A stretch of 64,000 nt of DNA from Desulfacinum hydrothermale DSM 13146 (GTDB lineage: Bacteria > Desulfobacterota > Syntrophobacteria > Syntrophobacterales > DSM-9756): the NCBI RefSeq assembly GCF_900176285.1, contig NZ_FWXF01000001.1, positions 437,987 through 501,986 of the forward strand, in the 5' to 3' direction. This document shows positions 52,064 to 62,600 of the stretch, in pieces. The translations under genes were made by a program, and so were the position numbers. Numbering within the stretch: the stretch's first letter is position 1; the number at the start of each line of letters is the position of its first letter. The notes below the pieces were generated by a model. It was not told where the DNA came from. It ran no database searches and saw nothing but the letters and a program-made list of their open reading frames with translations.

Positions 52064-52900
52064 ATGATGGTGGACGGTTCGACGGGATTTTCGCGCCTGC
52101 GCCTGCCCAAAGAAGACGTGGTGCTGGGCCTGGGGATATCCTTTGTGGTCCATGTGTTCCTTGCCGCCGCGGTCTTCTGGCTGCCCCAGGTGCTTCCCCG
52201 CAGGACCTATGAAATTCCCTTCTACACCGTCAAGCTGGTCTCGCCGGCGGACGTGGGGCTGCCATCTCAGGCTCCTCCTTCCCGATCATCGAGCCGGGGG
52301 AAGGCACCCGCCGTTTCCAAGCCCAAGACGGCCCGGAAAGGGTTCCGGCCGCCGCCCGTGGTGCCGGTCAAGAGGCTGGGTGAGGTCTTCAAACCCAAGG
52401 AAACCGAGGTCCATAAGCTGAACGCGCCGCTTTCTCCCCAGGTGGCCCCCGTGGAGAAGCCTTCCATCGAAGAGACGGTGGAAAAACTCCTTCCCCAGGA
52501 GGTGCCGCGCCGACGGACCGGATCGGCTTCCCAGGGCTCCAAGACCGAGACCCCCGGCCCTCCTTCGTCCCGTTCGGAGCGGGAAGCCCCGGAGGATGAA
52601 GACCTGGGCCTGGCCCGTCGGCTCTACTATACGGAGGTGTGGAACGCCATCCGGAGCCAGTGGGCGCTGCCCCGGTCGCTTTTGCAATCACGAAAACTGG
52701 AGGCGGTGGTGGTCATTGTGGTCCGACGCGACGGCACGATCGAAGATATCCGCTTCGAGAAGAGATCGGGAAACGCCCTGTTTGACGATTCCGTTTTACG
52801 AGCCATCCAGAAGGCCAACCCGCTGCCCAAATTCCCGGATATCTACAGTCCGCCGCGGGATGAGATCGGCATTCGGTTCCGGCCGGAGGACTTGGCTTGA
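52064..52900 (+). CDS. tolA: TolA/TonB-type energy-transducing protein
   Basis: A 278-residue protein with one N-terminal TM helix (about 21-42, including the SFVVHVF His). A Pro/Lys/Ser-rich periplasmic spacer (about 65-180) is followed by a TonB/TolA C-terminal domain, from YYTEVWNAIRSQWALP to PSGNxLFDxxVxxAIxKAxPLPxFP-like sequence at the end. It is shorter than E. coli TolA and lacks the Ala-rich helix. Context makes it TolA. Its end overlaps a possible early start of tolB. Confidence 0.9.
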   Translation: MMVDGSTGFSRLRLPKEDVVLGLGISFVVHVFLAAAVFWLPQVLPRRTYEIPFYTVKLVSPADVGLPSQAPPSRSSSRGKAPAVSKPKTARKGFRPPPVVPVKRLGEVFKPKETEVHKLNAPLSPQVAPVEKPSIEETVEKLLPQEVPRRRTGSASQGSKTETPGPPSSRSEREAPEDEDLGLARRLYYTEVWNAIRSQWALPRSLLQSRKLEAVVVIVVRRDGTIEDIRFEKRSGNALFDDSVLRAIQKANPLPKFPDIYSPPRDEIGIRFRPEDLA

Positions 52901-52920
52901 GCTTTCAGGGAGGAGAGCCT

Positions 52921-54270
52921 TTGGCGAGGAGGAAGCAGCCCACAATGGGAAGACCGCTGGCCGTGTGGCTGACGTTGGCGGTCCTGGTGGCCCTGATGGC
53001 GTGGCCGCATCAAGGTGTGGCGGCTGAAAGGGTTTACATCGACATCACCCAACCGAATTTCGTCCGGCTGCCCATAGCGGTTCCCGATCTCCAAGAGGCG
53101 GATTCGAGCACCCAGGGGCTGGGGACCTTGCTGGCCTCCGTGGTGGCCAACGACCTGGATCTTTCCGGGTTGTTCCGGGTTCTGGATCCCAAGGGCTTTC
53201 TCGGCCCGGAAGCGGCTCCGGGCGTGACGGCGGCGGAGATCCGTTTCGACCGGTGGCGACGAGGGGGGGCGGAATTCCTGGTTCGGGGCCGCTGTGCTCG
53301 TTCGAGCACGGGGCTGCGAACCGAATTTCGACTCTACGACGTGGTGGCCCAACGCCTGGTCGTGGGCAAGATCTACGAAGGGCGACGGGAAGACGCGCGC
53401 ATCATGGCCCATCGGTTCGCCAACGAGATCCTTGCGGCCTTGACCGGCGAGGCGGGCATGTTCGATACGCAGATCGCTTTCGTTCAGGCCAAGGACGGTT
53501 CCAAGGAAATCTTCCTCATGGACATTGACGGAGAGAACCTCAAACGGGTCACCGGGGACGGAAGCACCGCTTTGTCTCCGGCCTGGAGCCCCGACGGTCG
53601 TCAACTGGCCTACGTGAGCTACTTCGAGGGCACGCCGAGGCTCTATGCGGTGGACCTGTTCAGCGGAACACGGCGGACCCTGTGCGCCTACGCCGGGCTC
53701 AACATCTCCCCGGCCTGGAGGCCGGACGGAGAGGCTCTGGCGGTCACCCTTTCCAAAGACGGCAATCCCGACATCTACCTGGTGGATCGAAACGGTCGGG
53801 TGCTCCAGCGTCTGGCCGCCAGCTGGGCCATCGATGTGTCGCCCAGCTGGTCTCCCGACGGCACCCGACTTGCCTATGTCTCGGCCGAGACGGGCAATCC
53901 GCAGATCTATGTCCTGGATGTGGCCACGGGCAAAAAGGAACGCCTGACCTACCACGGCAAATACAACACGGCTCCCAGCTGGTCTCCCAAGGGGGATTGG
54001 ATCGCCTACAGCGGCATGGACAAGGGGCGCAACAACATCTACATCATTCGACCTGACGGTTCGGAGATCCGACAACTGACCCATGGCGAGGGTGACAACG
54101 AGGCGCCGACCTGGTCGCCGGATGGACGGATGATTGCTTTTAGCTCCACGCGCCAGGGGGGACGCTCCGCCGTGTGGGTCATGCTCTACAACGGCGAGGG
54201 AGTCAAACGTCTGACCCGCCTTCCCGGTGAGCAGACGCTTCCGGACTGGTCGCCTCGTATCCGGCGCTAA
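52921..54270 (+). CDS. tolB: Tol-Pal translocation protein TolB
   Basis: A 449-residue periplasmic protein. The signal peptide (about residues 10-33) ends near GVAAE. The N-terminal domain (about 35-160) is followed by a six-bladed beta-propeller with repeats such as SPAWSPDGRQLAYVS, SPSWSPDGTRLAYVS and APTWSPDGRMIAFSS. It binds Pal and TolA. The start is TTG 52921, eight bases after GGGAGGAG. TTG 52897 and ATG 52945 are alternatives. Confidence 0.95.
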   Translation: MARRKQPTMGRPLAVWLTLAVLVALMAWPHQGVAAERVYIDITQPNFVRLPIAVPDLQEADSSTQGLGTLLASVVANDLDLSGLFRVLDPKGFLGPEAAPGVTAAEIRFDRWRRGGAEFLVRGRCARSSTGLRTEFRLYDVVAQRLVVGKIYEGRREDARIMAHRFANEILAALTGEAGMFDTQIAFVQAKDGSKEIFLMDIDGENLKRVTGDGSTALSPAWSPDGRQLAYVSYFEGTPRLYAVDLFSGTRRTLCAYAGLNISPAWRPDGEALAVTLSKDGNPDIYLVDRNGRVLQRLAASWAIDVSPSWSPDGTRLAYVSAETGNPQIYVLDVATGKKERLTYHGKYNTAPSWSPKGDWIAYSGMDKGRNNIYIIRPDGSEIRQLTHGEGDNEAPTWSPDGRMIAFSSTRQGGRSAVWVMLYNGEGVKRLTRLPGEQTLPDWSPRIRR

Positions 54271-54455
54271 AGCGTGTTGGAGTGGCCGTTGCCCCCTGCG
54301 CCGTCGGGAAGATGGATGCTCCGGGTTCCTGGGAGCTTGTTCCGGAAGGCCGCTTGTGGCCGAGCCGGGAAGGAACTCCGGGACGGAGCGAATGGATAAA
54401 TGGAGAGCCCGCTTACAGACAGCCGGAATTCCAAACCTGGAAGATGGAGGAAGCC

Positions 54456-55025
54456 ATGCACAAGATCGTGAATCGTATGCTGATCGGGGCGGCCATGGGC
54501 TTGCTGATCCTGTCCTTTTCCGCCTGTACCAAGAAGGCGGTGCCTGTGCAGGGGGGGGTGGTTCCCTCGGAGCAGATGCAAACCGAGGCGCCGGGAATGA
54601 CCAGCACGAGCCGGATCGACGAAGCCACCTGGCAGGCTTTGGGCCTGCGCACAGAACCGGAACGCCGCCGGTTTCTCCAGGCCATGGAACGGTTCGAGAA
54701 TGAGGATATTTACTTCGAATTCGATTCCTACGTGCTTTTGGAAGAAGCCCGGATGATTCTGGATCGGAAGGTGGAGTTCCTGCGCCGGTACCCCAAGGTT
54801 CAGGTCACCATCGAGGGCCACTGCGATGAGCGGGGAACCAGTGAATACAATCTGGCGCTCGGAGAGCGACGGGCCAACAGCGCCTGGCAGTACCTGGTGG
54901 ATTCCGGCATCGATCCGGCGCGTTTGAGCATGATCAGCTATGGGGAAGAACGGCCGGTGGCCACGGGACATGACGAAGCGTCCTGGGCCAAGAACCGACG
55001 GGCGCACTTTGTGATCCATTTCTAA
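54456..55025 (+). CDS. pal: Peptidoglycan-associated lipoprotein Pal
   Basis: A 189-residue outer-membrane lipoprotein. The signal ends LILSFSAC with the lipidated Cys near residue 24. The OmpA-like domain (about 80-189) shows IYFEFDSYVLLEEARMIL, VTIEGHCDERGTSEYNLALG and GEERPVATGHDEASWAKNRR, with the Asp and Arg that hold diaminopimelate. It ties the outer membrane to the wall. ATG 54456 follows ATGGAGGAAG. The 185-base gap from tolB holds nothing recognisable. Confidence 0.96.
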   Translation: MHKIVNRMLIGAAMGLLILSFSACTKKAVPVQGGVVPSEQMQTEAPGMTSTSRIDEATWQALGLRTEPERRRFLQAMERFENEDIYFEFDSYVLLEEARMILDRKVEFLRRYPKVQVTIEGHCDERGTSEYNLALGERRANSAWQYLVDSGIDPARLSMISYGEERPVATGHDEASWAKNRRAHFVIHF

Positions 55026-55049
55026 CCATCCAACACAGTGGGGGAGACC

Positions 55050-55826
55050 ATGACCGGCAGGATGAGGGCTTTGGGGGGAGCGGCCGTGGCCGCTCTGACG
55101 CTCATACTTCTCCAGGGGTGTGTGACAACCCAGCAAACATCCCTGCTCCAGCAAAGTGTCTATTCCCTTCAACAACAGGTTCAGGATCTGGACTCTCGGG
55201 TTCAGCGTGTGGAATCGGCCGTCTTTGGCACGGGAGAGGGACAGGGCCCGGGACGCCGAAGCCTGGCGGAGATGAACGCGCGCCTGGACGCCTTGAAGAT
55301 GGAGGTGGCCAAATTGAAAGGGCAGCTGGAGGAACAGCAGCGGGCTGCGGCGCCGATTCCCGCCCCGACGGCCGCTCCGGCATCTGCCACCCCGGCCCCG
55401 TCCGGGACGACCGGAAGCCAGGCCGGGGTTCAGATCGTAACTCCTCCCCAGGATCCCGAAAAGGCCCTTTACAGCCGGTCCTTGGAATCTTTCCAAAAGG
55501 GCGACTATGAAAACGCTCTCAAAGGCTTTCGCCAGTTCGTGGATCGGTATCCCCAGTCGGATTTGGCGGATAACGCCCTCTTTTGGATCGGCGAATGCCA
55601 CTTCATGAAAGGGCGGTACCAGGAAGCCATTGCCGCCTACCAGGACGTCCTGGACCGCTATCCCAAGGGCAACAAAGTGGCCTATGCGCTTCTGAAGCAA
55701 GGCGCCGCTTTCGAAAAGCTCGGGGACAAAACCGCCGCCAGGATACTCTACGAACGGGTGATCCAGCAGCATCCTCAGACCCCCCAGGCCGAGATTGCCA
55801 AAAAGTGGCTTGAACGGGTTCGGTGA
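55050..55826 (+). CDS. cpoB: Cell division coordinator CpoB (YbgF)
   Basis: A 258-residue periplasmic protein. The signal ends ILLQGC, a possible lipobox. A coiled coil (about 25-100) is followed by a Pro/Ala linker and three TPR repeats (about 145-255): YSRSLESFQKGDYENALKGF, LFWIGECHFMKGRYQEAIAAY and LKQGAAFEKLGDKTAARIL. It links Tol-Pal to wall synthesis during constriction. ATG 55050 follows GGGGGAG. Its stop overlaps the next start as GTGA. Confidence 0.93.
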   Translation: MTGRMRALGGAAVAALTLILLQGCVTTQQTSLLQQSVYSLQQQVQDLDSRVQRVESAVFGTGEGQGPGRRSLAEMNARLDALKMEVAKLKGQLEEQQRAAAPIPAPTAAPASATPAPSGTTGSQAGVQIVTPPQDPEKALYSRSLESFQKGDYENALKGFRQFVDRYPQSDLADNALFWIGECHFMKGRYQEAIAAYQDVLDRYPKGNKVAYALLKQGAAFEKLGDKTAARILYERVIQQHPQTPQAEIAKKWLERVR

Positions 55827-57706
55827 GCGGACGTTTTCGAGCCATCCAGGGTTGCATGCAGATGCCCGCTGATCTCGCCAAGCGGCTTGTCCTGGTGACC
55901 CTGCTCGCCTTGGTGGTGGGCGGGGCCCCCGTATGGGCTGCCTCCCCAGAGACTCCTTCCTCCCCGGTGCGCTATGTGCGCCACATCCGATTCGTGGGCG
56001 TCAAGGGGCTGTCTCCCAAGGAATTGAAAAAGGTCATGGAGACGCGCGTACGGCGCTTCCGTTGGTTTGGCGGAGAGCCCCTGGATGAGCGTGTCCTGGC
56101 CAAAGACCTGGAGCGCATCGAAAAGCTCTATCGGAGTCAGGGCTACTACGATGCCCGGGTGGTCGGCCATCGACTCCTTCCCCTGGTCGGTTCCAACTAC
56201 ATCCTGGAAATAGAGGTGGACGAGGGGCAGCCGGTGCTTGTGGAATCCGTCCAGCTGTTTGTGGACGGAAAAGCAAGCAGCCCGTGGCATAAGGAACTCG
56301 TGTCGAACCTTCCCGTGCGCCCCGGGGAGCGTTTCACCACGCCGGCCTACGAGCATATCGACAGGACAATTCGGCGTTTTCTGGCGGAATGGGGATATGC
56401 ACGGGCGAAGGTCACGACCCGCGGCATCTTGGACAAAAGAGCCCGGAAAGCCCGTCTGCGGGTGGACGTGCAGATGGGGCCTCCCTGTTATTTCGGTCCC
56501 ATCACGATCGAAGGAAACCGCAAGGTGGATGCGAAAATCATCCGCCGGGAGTTGAACTTTCGGGAGGGGGAACGGTTTCGTACATCCGCCGTGACAGCCG
56601 CCCAGCGGCGCCTGATGAACACCCGCCTCTTTTCCTTCGTGAATGTGCAGGTGGTGGAAGAGGGCGATACGGGGCCGCGGCTGCCCATTCACGTCGTGGT
56701 CAAGGAAGCCAAGAGCCAGAGCGTGCGCTTTGGCGTGGGCTACGGAACCGAAGACAAATTGCGGGGAATCCTGGGTTGGGAATACCGTAATTTTCTGGGC
56801 GGCGGCCGCGATCTCCAGGTCCGTACCAAGGCCAGTTCCCTGGCCCGATATGTGGACGCCCGGCTTCTTCAGCCCCACCTTTTGGGTTTCAACGCCTTTC
56901 TTACCTCGTCTGCCGGCTATTCCAGGGAGATCCAAGAAAGCTTTGAGAACGAGCAGTACTATGTCCGCAATCAATGGAATGTGCGGGAATCGGACCGTCT
57001 CCTGCTCTACCTGGCTCACAACCTGGAAGCCAACCGGCTTTTGGACCTGAGCCTGGAACCGGATGAGGTCCTGGGCGCGGAGAAGGAAGGCGAAAACTAC
57101 TTCGTCTCGTCCCTGGTGGCGGGCAGCACCTACCAGCGCGTGGACGACCTGCTGGATCCGCACCGGGGCTGGCAGGTGCTCCAGCGACTGGAATGGGGCA
57201 GCGGATGGCTGGCATCGGATGTGAGTTTTCTCAAGTTGAGCCTGGAAGGAAGGGCTTATCTGCCCCTTGACCCGCTGGGGGTATTGGCCATGAGGGCGCG
57301 CTGGGGAAGCATCAAGGAATTGGAAGACACGACCTATGTGCCGATTTTCAAGCGCTACTTCACCGGAGGAAGCAATTCGGTACGGGGCTATCCCTACCAG
57401 AAACTGGGCCCTCTGGACGATTCGGGCAATCCCTTGGGGGGGCTCACCGTGGTGGAAGCCAACCTGGACTGGCGGTTCCCCTTGAAAAATTCCTGGGAAG
57501 GGGTGCTTTTCCTGGATGCGGGAAACGTTTATCCGAGCAGCTATGAACTGGTTTGGGACCAGCTTCGCTTCACCACCGGCGTGGGGCTGCGCTATAAGAC
57601 ACCGGTGGGACCCCTGCGAGTGGACGTGGGCTACCAGCTCAATCCACCCAGTGATGTGCCCTTCAATCGGTATCAGATCCACTTCAGTATCGGCCACGCC
57701 TTTTAG
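55823..57706 (+). CDS. tamA: Omp85-family outer-membrane protein, TamA-like
   Basis: A 627-residue precursor with a signal peptide (about residues 20-40). Three POTRA domains (about 50-290) are seen, with LERIEKLYRSQGYYDARV and IRRFLAEWGYARAKV as typical helices. A C-terminal beta-barrel has KRYFTGGSNSVRGYPYQKLGP, the VRGY lid loop, and the ending YQIHFSIGHAF. The three-POTRA count and a tamB homologue 2 kb downstream favour TamA over BamA. It inserts outer-membrane proteins. It is coupled to cpoB, extending the tol cluster. Confidence 0.88.
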   Translation: MSGRFRAIQGCMQMPADLAKRLVLVTLLALVVGGAPVWAASPETPSSPVRYVRHIRFVGVKGLSPKELKKVMETRVRRFRWFGGEPLDERVLAKDLERIEKLYRSQGYYDARVVGHRLLPLVGSNYILEIEVDEGQPVLVESVQLFVDGKASSPWHKELVSNLPVRPGERFTTPAYEHIDRTIRRFLAEWGYARAKVTTRGILDKRARKARLRVDVQMGPPCYFGPITIEGNRKVDAKIIRRELNFREGERFRTSAVTAAQRRLMNTRLFSFVNVQVVEEGDTGPRLPIHVVVKEAKSQSVRFGVGYGTEDKLRGILGWEYRNFLGGGRDLQVRTKASSLARYVDARLLQPHLLGFNAFLTSSAGYSREIQESFENEQYYVRNQWNVRESDRLLLYLAHNLEANRLLDLSLEPDEVLGAEKEGENYFVSSLVAGSTYQRVDDLLDPHRGWQVLQRLEWGSGWLASDVSFLKLSLEGRAYLPLDPLGVLAMRARWGSIKELEDTTYVPIFKRYFTGGSNSVRGYPYQKLGPLDDSGNPLGGLTVVEANLDWRFPLKNSWEGVLFLDAGNVYPSSYELVWDQLRFTTGVGLRYKTPVGPLRVDVGYQLNPPSDVPFNRYQIHFSIGHAF

Positions 57707-58003
57707 GGACCCGCCATGAAACAGCCTGGTGATAGTTGGGGCCCCGGGTTCTCCTCCTGTGGGAGCGCCCAGAGAAAAATGAGGACGGCAAGAAGAAACA
57801 GGGGGGTGTCGCCCGCAAGGGGGGCGAAGCAACGCGATTTGCACGCAACGGCCTGAAGCAAGAAGCGGCCGGCGAGGCAACCGGGCCTATGGCGCAGGGC
57901 GGTGTGAACGTGCCCACGTCCGGACGGAGGCGGCCACCGATCTTGCCTATCGCAGCAAGGGGCCTTCTTGGAGAAGACCAGAACGAACACAGGGGTAAAA
58001 CAG

Positions 58004-58441
58004 ATGAAACCGGAAAAGATGACGGGCTTGGAGCTCATGCAGGCCATGGTGGAAGGTGCCGTGCCGCACCCGCCCATTGCCGAGACCGTTCCCATGAGGG
58101 GGGTGTCCGCGCAATGGGGTCGGGTCGTTTTTCTTGTCCAAGCGGACCAAAGGCATCTCAACCCGCTGGGCGGGGTCCACGGCGGGTTCGCTGCGACCGT
58201 TTTGGATTCGGTGACCGCCTGTGCCGTGCACACCACGCTGGACGCAGGGGCGGGCTACGCCACCATCGATTTGAATGTGAAGATGATTCGGCCCATTCCT
58301 TTGGGGACGGAGCTGACCGCCGAAGGGACGGTCCTCAGTGTTACGCGTTCCCTGGGCATCGCCGAAGGGCGCATCCAGGACGAATCCGGAACGCTCTACG
58401 CCTTCGCCACAGCCACTTGCATGATCATGGCCCCCCGCTGA
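58004..58441 (+). CDS. PaaI-type hotdog thioesterase
   Basis: A 145-residue hotdog-fold protein of the PaaI/YbgC-like group. LNPLGGVHGGFAATVLDSVTACAV (about 53-76) is the core helix, with the HGG motif and the following Asp expected to hydrolyse acyl-CoA. VKMIRPIPLGTELTAEGTVL is the typical second half. The acyl-CoA substrate is unknown. ATG 58004 follows AGGGG. It converges with the zinc dehydrogenase across 16 bases. Confidence 0.9.
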   Translation: MKPEKMTGLELMQAMVEGAVPHPPIAETVPMRGVSAQWGRVVFLVQADQRHLNPLGGVHGGFAATVLDSVTACAVHTTLDAGAGYATIDLNVKMIRPIPLGTELTAEGTVLSVTRSLGIAEGRIQDESGTLYAFATATCMIMAPR

Positions 58442-58457
58442 TGGGCATGAGGGCTCG

Positions 58458-59480
58458 TCAAGGCACCAAAACGGCGGTGCCGCGGATCTTGTCTTCTTTC
58501 AGATCCCGCAGCACCTGGTTGGCCTCCTCCAGTGCGTAGGTGTGGACCTCCGGGCGAATGGGGATGGCGCCCGCTATCTCCAGCAGCTCCCGAGCGTCCT
58601 GGCGGGTGTTGGCGGTCACGCTGTGGATGTTTTTTTCGTAAAAGAGGTGTTTTTCGTAATCCAGAGCCGGGATCTGGCTCATGTAGATGCCCGCCAGGGC
58701 CAAGGTGCCGCCTTTTTGCAGATGTTCCAAGGCCGTGGCAACCAGGTGACCCGCCGGGGCAAAGATGATGGCGTGATTGGGTTGGACGGGCATCTCCTGG
58801 GCGGAGGGCCCGGCCCAGCGGGCTCCCAGTTCCAGGGCCAGCTGCTGATGCCGAGGGGTTCGGGAGACGGCATACACGTCGTAGCCCCAGTGGCGGGCGA
58901 TCTGGATGACGATATGAGCGGAGGAGCCGAAGCCGTAGAGAGCCAGTGTGGGGCGATCTTTGGGGTAGGGGCGAGGCTGCGGGCCGCACAGACACCGCTT
59001 GAGGCTCCGGTATCCGATGATGCCCGCACACAGCAAGGGCGTGGCCTCGGCGTCGTCCAGCGCCTGCGGAATGGGATAGGCAAAATCCTCGGCCACCACC
59101 ACGTGCGTGGCATACCCTCCCGGGGCGTGGTATCCGGTGAAAAGGGCCTGTTCGCACAGGTTTTCGCGGCCTTCGGTGCAATGGACGCATTGGCCGCAGG
59201 TGTGGCGTAGCCAGGCGATCCCCACACGCTCTCCGCCCCTGAAACGCCTTACTTGCGGGCCCAGGGCGTCCACTTCACCCACCACCTGATGCCCCGGGAT
59301 GACCGGATGGTCCAGTGGGGGAAGCTCCCCCTCCACCACATGAAGATCCGTTCGACACACGCCGCAGGCCTTCACCCGCACCCGGATCTCGCCAGGGCCC
59401 GGCTCGGGATCGGGCAGGATCCGGCGGCGAAGCGGTTCCGCCTCTATGGGCGCACAGCGTTCCAGAATCATGGCTTCCAT
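58458..59480 (-). CDS. Zinc-dependent alcohol dehydrogenase
   Basis: A 340-residue medium-chain dehydrogenase. The catalytic zinc site ACGVCRTDLHVVEGELPPLDHPVIPGHQVVG is complete (Cys and His). The structural zinc site CGQCVHCTEGRENLC has the four Cys. The cofactor loop reads LYGFGSSAHIVIQIA, a G-x-G-x-x-A variant. It oxidises or reduces an alcohol or aldehyde with NAD(P). The specific substrate is unknown. Among MDR enzymes it is closest in pattern to AdhA-type. It is divergent from tamB. Confidence 0.92.
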   Translation of the reverse strand: MEAMILERCAPIEAEPLRRRILPDPEPGPGEIRVRVKACGVCRTDLHVVEGELPPLDHPVIPGHQVVGEVDALGPQVRRFRGGERVGIAWLRHTCGQCVHCTEGRENLCEQALFTGYHAPGGYATHVVVAEDFAYPIPQALDDAEATPLLCAGIIGYRSLKRCLCGPQPRPYPKDRPTLALYGFGSSAHIVIQIARHWGYDVYAVSRTPRHQQLALELGARWAGPSAQEMPVQPNHAIIFAPAGHLVATALEHLQKGGTLALAGIYMSQIPALDYEKHLFYEKNIHSVTANTRQDARELLEIAGAIPIRPEVHTYALEEANQVLRDLKEDKIRGTAVLVP

Positions 59481-59613
59481 GGACCGCGCCTCCGTATGAA
59501 GAGTTCACACACTGGTTGCCTTGCCCCATCGGGTGTAAGATAATCCACATATTGCACACAAACGGGGGGAGGGCGCAAGCCCCCCCCCGGCGAGGAGGTC
59601 GTATCTGAAATCC

Positions 59614-62600
59614 ATGAACCATCCCAGGAAAGCTCTTCCCGCAGGCGCCAACGGCAGGCCGCGCCCCACGGGAGGCCGGATCTTCGCAGGCCTGATGCGT
59701 GGTGTACTGGCCGTTTTGGGAGTGGTGCTGATCGCCGCGATTGCCTTGATGCTGGCGATCCATGTGCCTTGGGTCCAAGGGAAAGTGATCGCGTACGGAT
59801 CCGACTGGGTCCGCAACACACTGGGGATTGAACTGAATGTGGGCAAGGTGGCCTGGAACCCATTTCGGGGGATCCGCCTGGAGCAGGTGCGTGCTGCCGT
59901 GGCCCAAAAGAGATTCCTGGAGGCCGAAGCCGTGGCCTTGGACTACGGGCTGACACTGGCGCCTCCTTACTTCCACGCCCGGCGCCTGACGCTGGTGCGC
60001 CCGTTGCTCGATTTGGAAAAGGGGCCGGACGGGCGCTGGATCCTTCCCGTTTCCTCGAGCCGAAAGGGAGAAACGTCGGATGGGGGCCCCATTCGCTGGG
60101 ATAAACTACCCTTGCCCTCTCTTCGAGTGATCCAGGCGCGGGTTCGAGCCCATGAAGATGGACAAAAGATTTTGGACATCCAGGAAATGACCGGGACCCT
60201 CCGCCTGGAGGGTTTTGTGCGAGACGACGGAAGCTCGGGTTTGAACATCCGATTGGACAAATGGCAGGGAACGGTTCAGGTTCCCGCCTATGGGCCCATC
60301 GCCCTTTCGGGGGCCTTGTCCTGGGCGGCGGATCGCCTCACGGTGGAAACTCTGGAAGTGCGTGCCGATGAGGGCGTTTCCGGCCGCCTTGAGGGGCGTT
60401 GGGACTCTTTTCCTTCCGGAGCTTTGGACCTTCACCTTGCCTACAGCGCTGCATGTCCCAATCCCATCCTGCCCCGCCTTTCCGGCATCTGCGCCGGTGG
60501 CGAAGGTCTGGAAGGCCGGGTGCGGGTTTTGGGAAGTCTCCGTGACTTCCAAGCCACCTATGAGCTCCAGCTCCTGGGCGGCCAAGTGCGAGGCGTCGCC
60601 CATGTCCGGCAACGGGACCAGGCGCTTTCGGCCACCGCTTCCGTGGCCTTTGAAAAGCTGAAGGCTTCTTTTCGGCGGGATATCACGGCCCGCCTTTCCG
60701 GCAACGCCGACCTGAAGGTGGAGCGGTCTGCCGCGGGGCAGATACAAGGGAATCTTGGGTTGAGCATCCGCCAGGGGACGGCGGCGGGCCTGTCCTTGGC
60801 CGGAACGAAAATCAACGGAACCTGGACCCCTGGGGCTCTGGACATCGGTGAGGCTCTGGTGAATCTGGGCCCCGGTCGCGTGCAGCTTTCCGGCCGCGTT
60901 CTTCTCCCGCAGAAGGCAAAGGCGCCGGAAGACGGGCCTTCGGCGCCGATCGCGCTCGATCTTCAGGTGAAGGGAAAGGACTTGGATCTCGCCGTTCTGG
61001 GGCGGGCCCTGGGACGGAAGTCCCTTTCGGGGACGCTAAATCTTGACGGGACCCTGTCGGGGCCGTGGCCTGCCCCCGTCTGGGACGGCTCCCTGTCGGC
61101 CAGCGATGTTGAAGGATTCGGCGTGCGAGCGGGGGCGCTTTCCATCCAGGGAAAGGGCCGGCTGTGGGGCCGGGCCGGGCCGCGCCATGTGGCGGTTCGC
61201 CTTTCGTCCTTTGTCCTCAAAGATACCCGAGGGCAATCCCTGTCCGTGGAATTGATGCAAAGCGGTTCCGACGAGATCCGCTTCCAGGCTACGGGTGAAG
61301 GCATCCAGGGCTCAGGAGCCTTTAGCGTTCAGGGGCGCGTGGAAAATGTGTGGGACCTTCCCAAGGTGTTTCAGGTGGAGCGCGGTACCGCTCGGCTGGG
61401 AAAGGATGGGGTCCGGTTTGAAGGGCGCGGGCGTCTGGCGGCGTCCGAGGTGGAGCTGGATGCCTGGCGCCTGGAGCACGGGACGGAATCTCTTTCACTG
61501 TCGGGCCGGCTGACCCGGAAGGGGCCTCGCCGGCTGCGCCTGACGTTCCAGGGGGTGGATCTGGGGACGTGGTCGAAACGGCTGGCAAAGCGCACAATGG
61601 GAACCGGAATCGTGGACGGAAGTCTTGTCATGGACGGTTCGTGGGAGAGCCCGGTCCTTTCCTATGAGGTGTCCGGCCGCGGGATCCGCCCGATGGGCGG
61701 CTCCGGATCTGTCCCGGCCGCCTTGCAGGTTCGTGGGACTTACCGCCAAGGCTTCTGGGACTTTAAGGGGCAGGTGCGATCCGAGCCCGGGAACGCGGTG
61801 GTGGACCTCCAGGGGCGGTGGCCGCTGGCGCTGGATTGGCCATCCCGCTCGTTTCGCAGCCCCGACGATTCCCAAGGTGTGATCCAGCTGGATTCCCATG
61901 GATTTCCCTTGGAGATCCTTACAGGGTACCTGCCTTTCATGAAGAGCCTCAAGGGGTCATTGGATGCCCGCATTCGGCTGGCGGGTTCGTTCAAGGATCT
62001 TCAGCTTCAGGGAGAAGGCCGCCTGGAAGACGGGGCCTTCCAACTGAAATCGTGGAAGGAACCCTTCCAGGACATCCAGGCGCGATGGCGCCTGGACAAT
62101 GAACGGCTGTGGATTGAGAACGCCCGCCTGCGCCTCCTGGAAGGGGATGTGACCGCCCACGGGGTGCTGCGCCACAAGATGGGCAAGGTGCTCGGCTATG
62201 AACTTCAAGCCAGTGGGACCAATGTCCACTTTCCCGAGCTCTTCGGAATAGAAGGACGAGGAAGGGCCACGGCGGTCTTTTCCCAGGAAGGGGGAGCCTT
62301 CCGCCCGGACGTGAAGGGCAAGATCCATCTCTCGCAAGCGGACATGCGACTGGGGGAACTGGAACGGGACCTGGCCCGCAATATCCATGTGGTAGGGGAC
62401 CGGGAAGAGGGGCCGGTGGTCTATCTGGGCGAGTCCCGGAAGGTCAAAAGAAGGCCCGGTCTTTTTCAGCGAACTACGTTGGACTTGGAGGTTCACCTGC
62501 CCAAGGAGGGTTCGTGGGTGAGAGGCTATGGGCTGGAGGCCCTGGTGCAGGGCGTGGCCAAGATTCAAAAGGCACGCCGGGGACCGGTGAGGCTCTACGG

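Noticed and set aside
59560-59592. G/C-rich hairpin GGGGGGAGGGC / GCCCCCCCC before tamB
   Set aside because: The pairing is real, but there is no T tract and the loop register is ambiguous, so terminator status is not supported.
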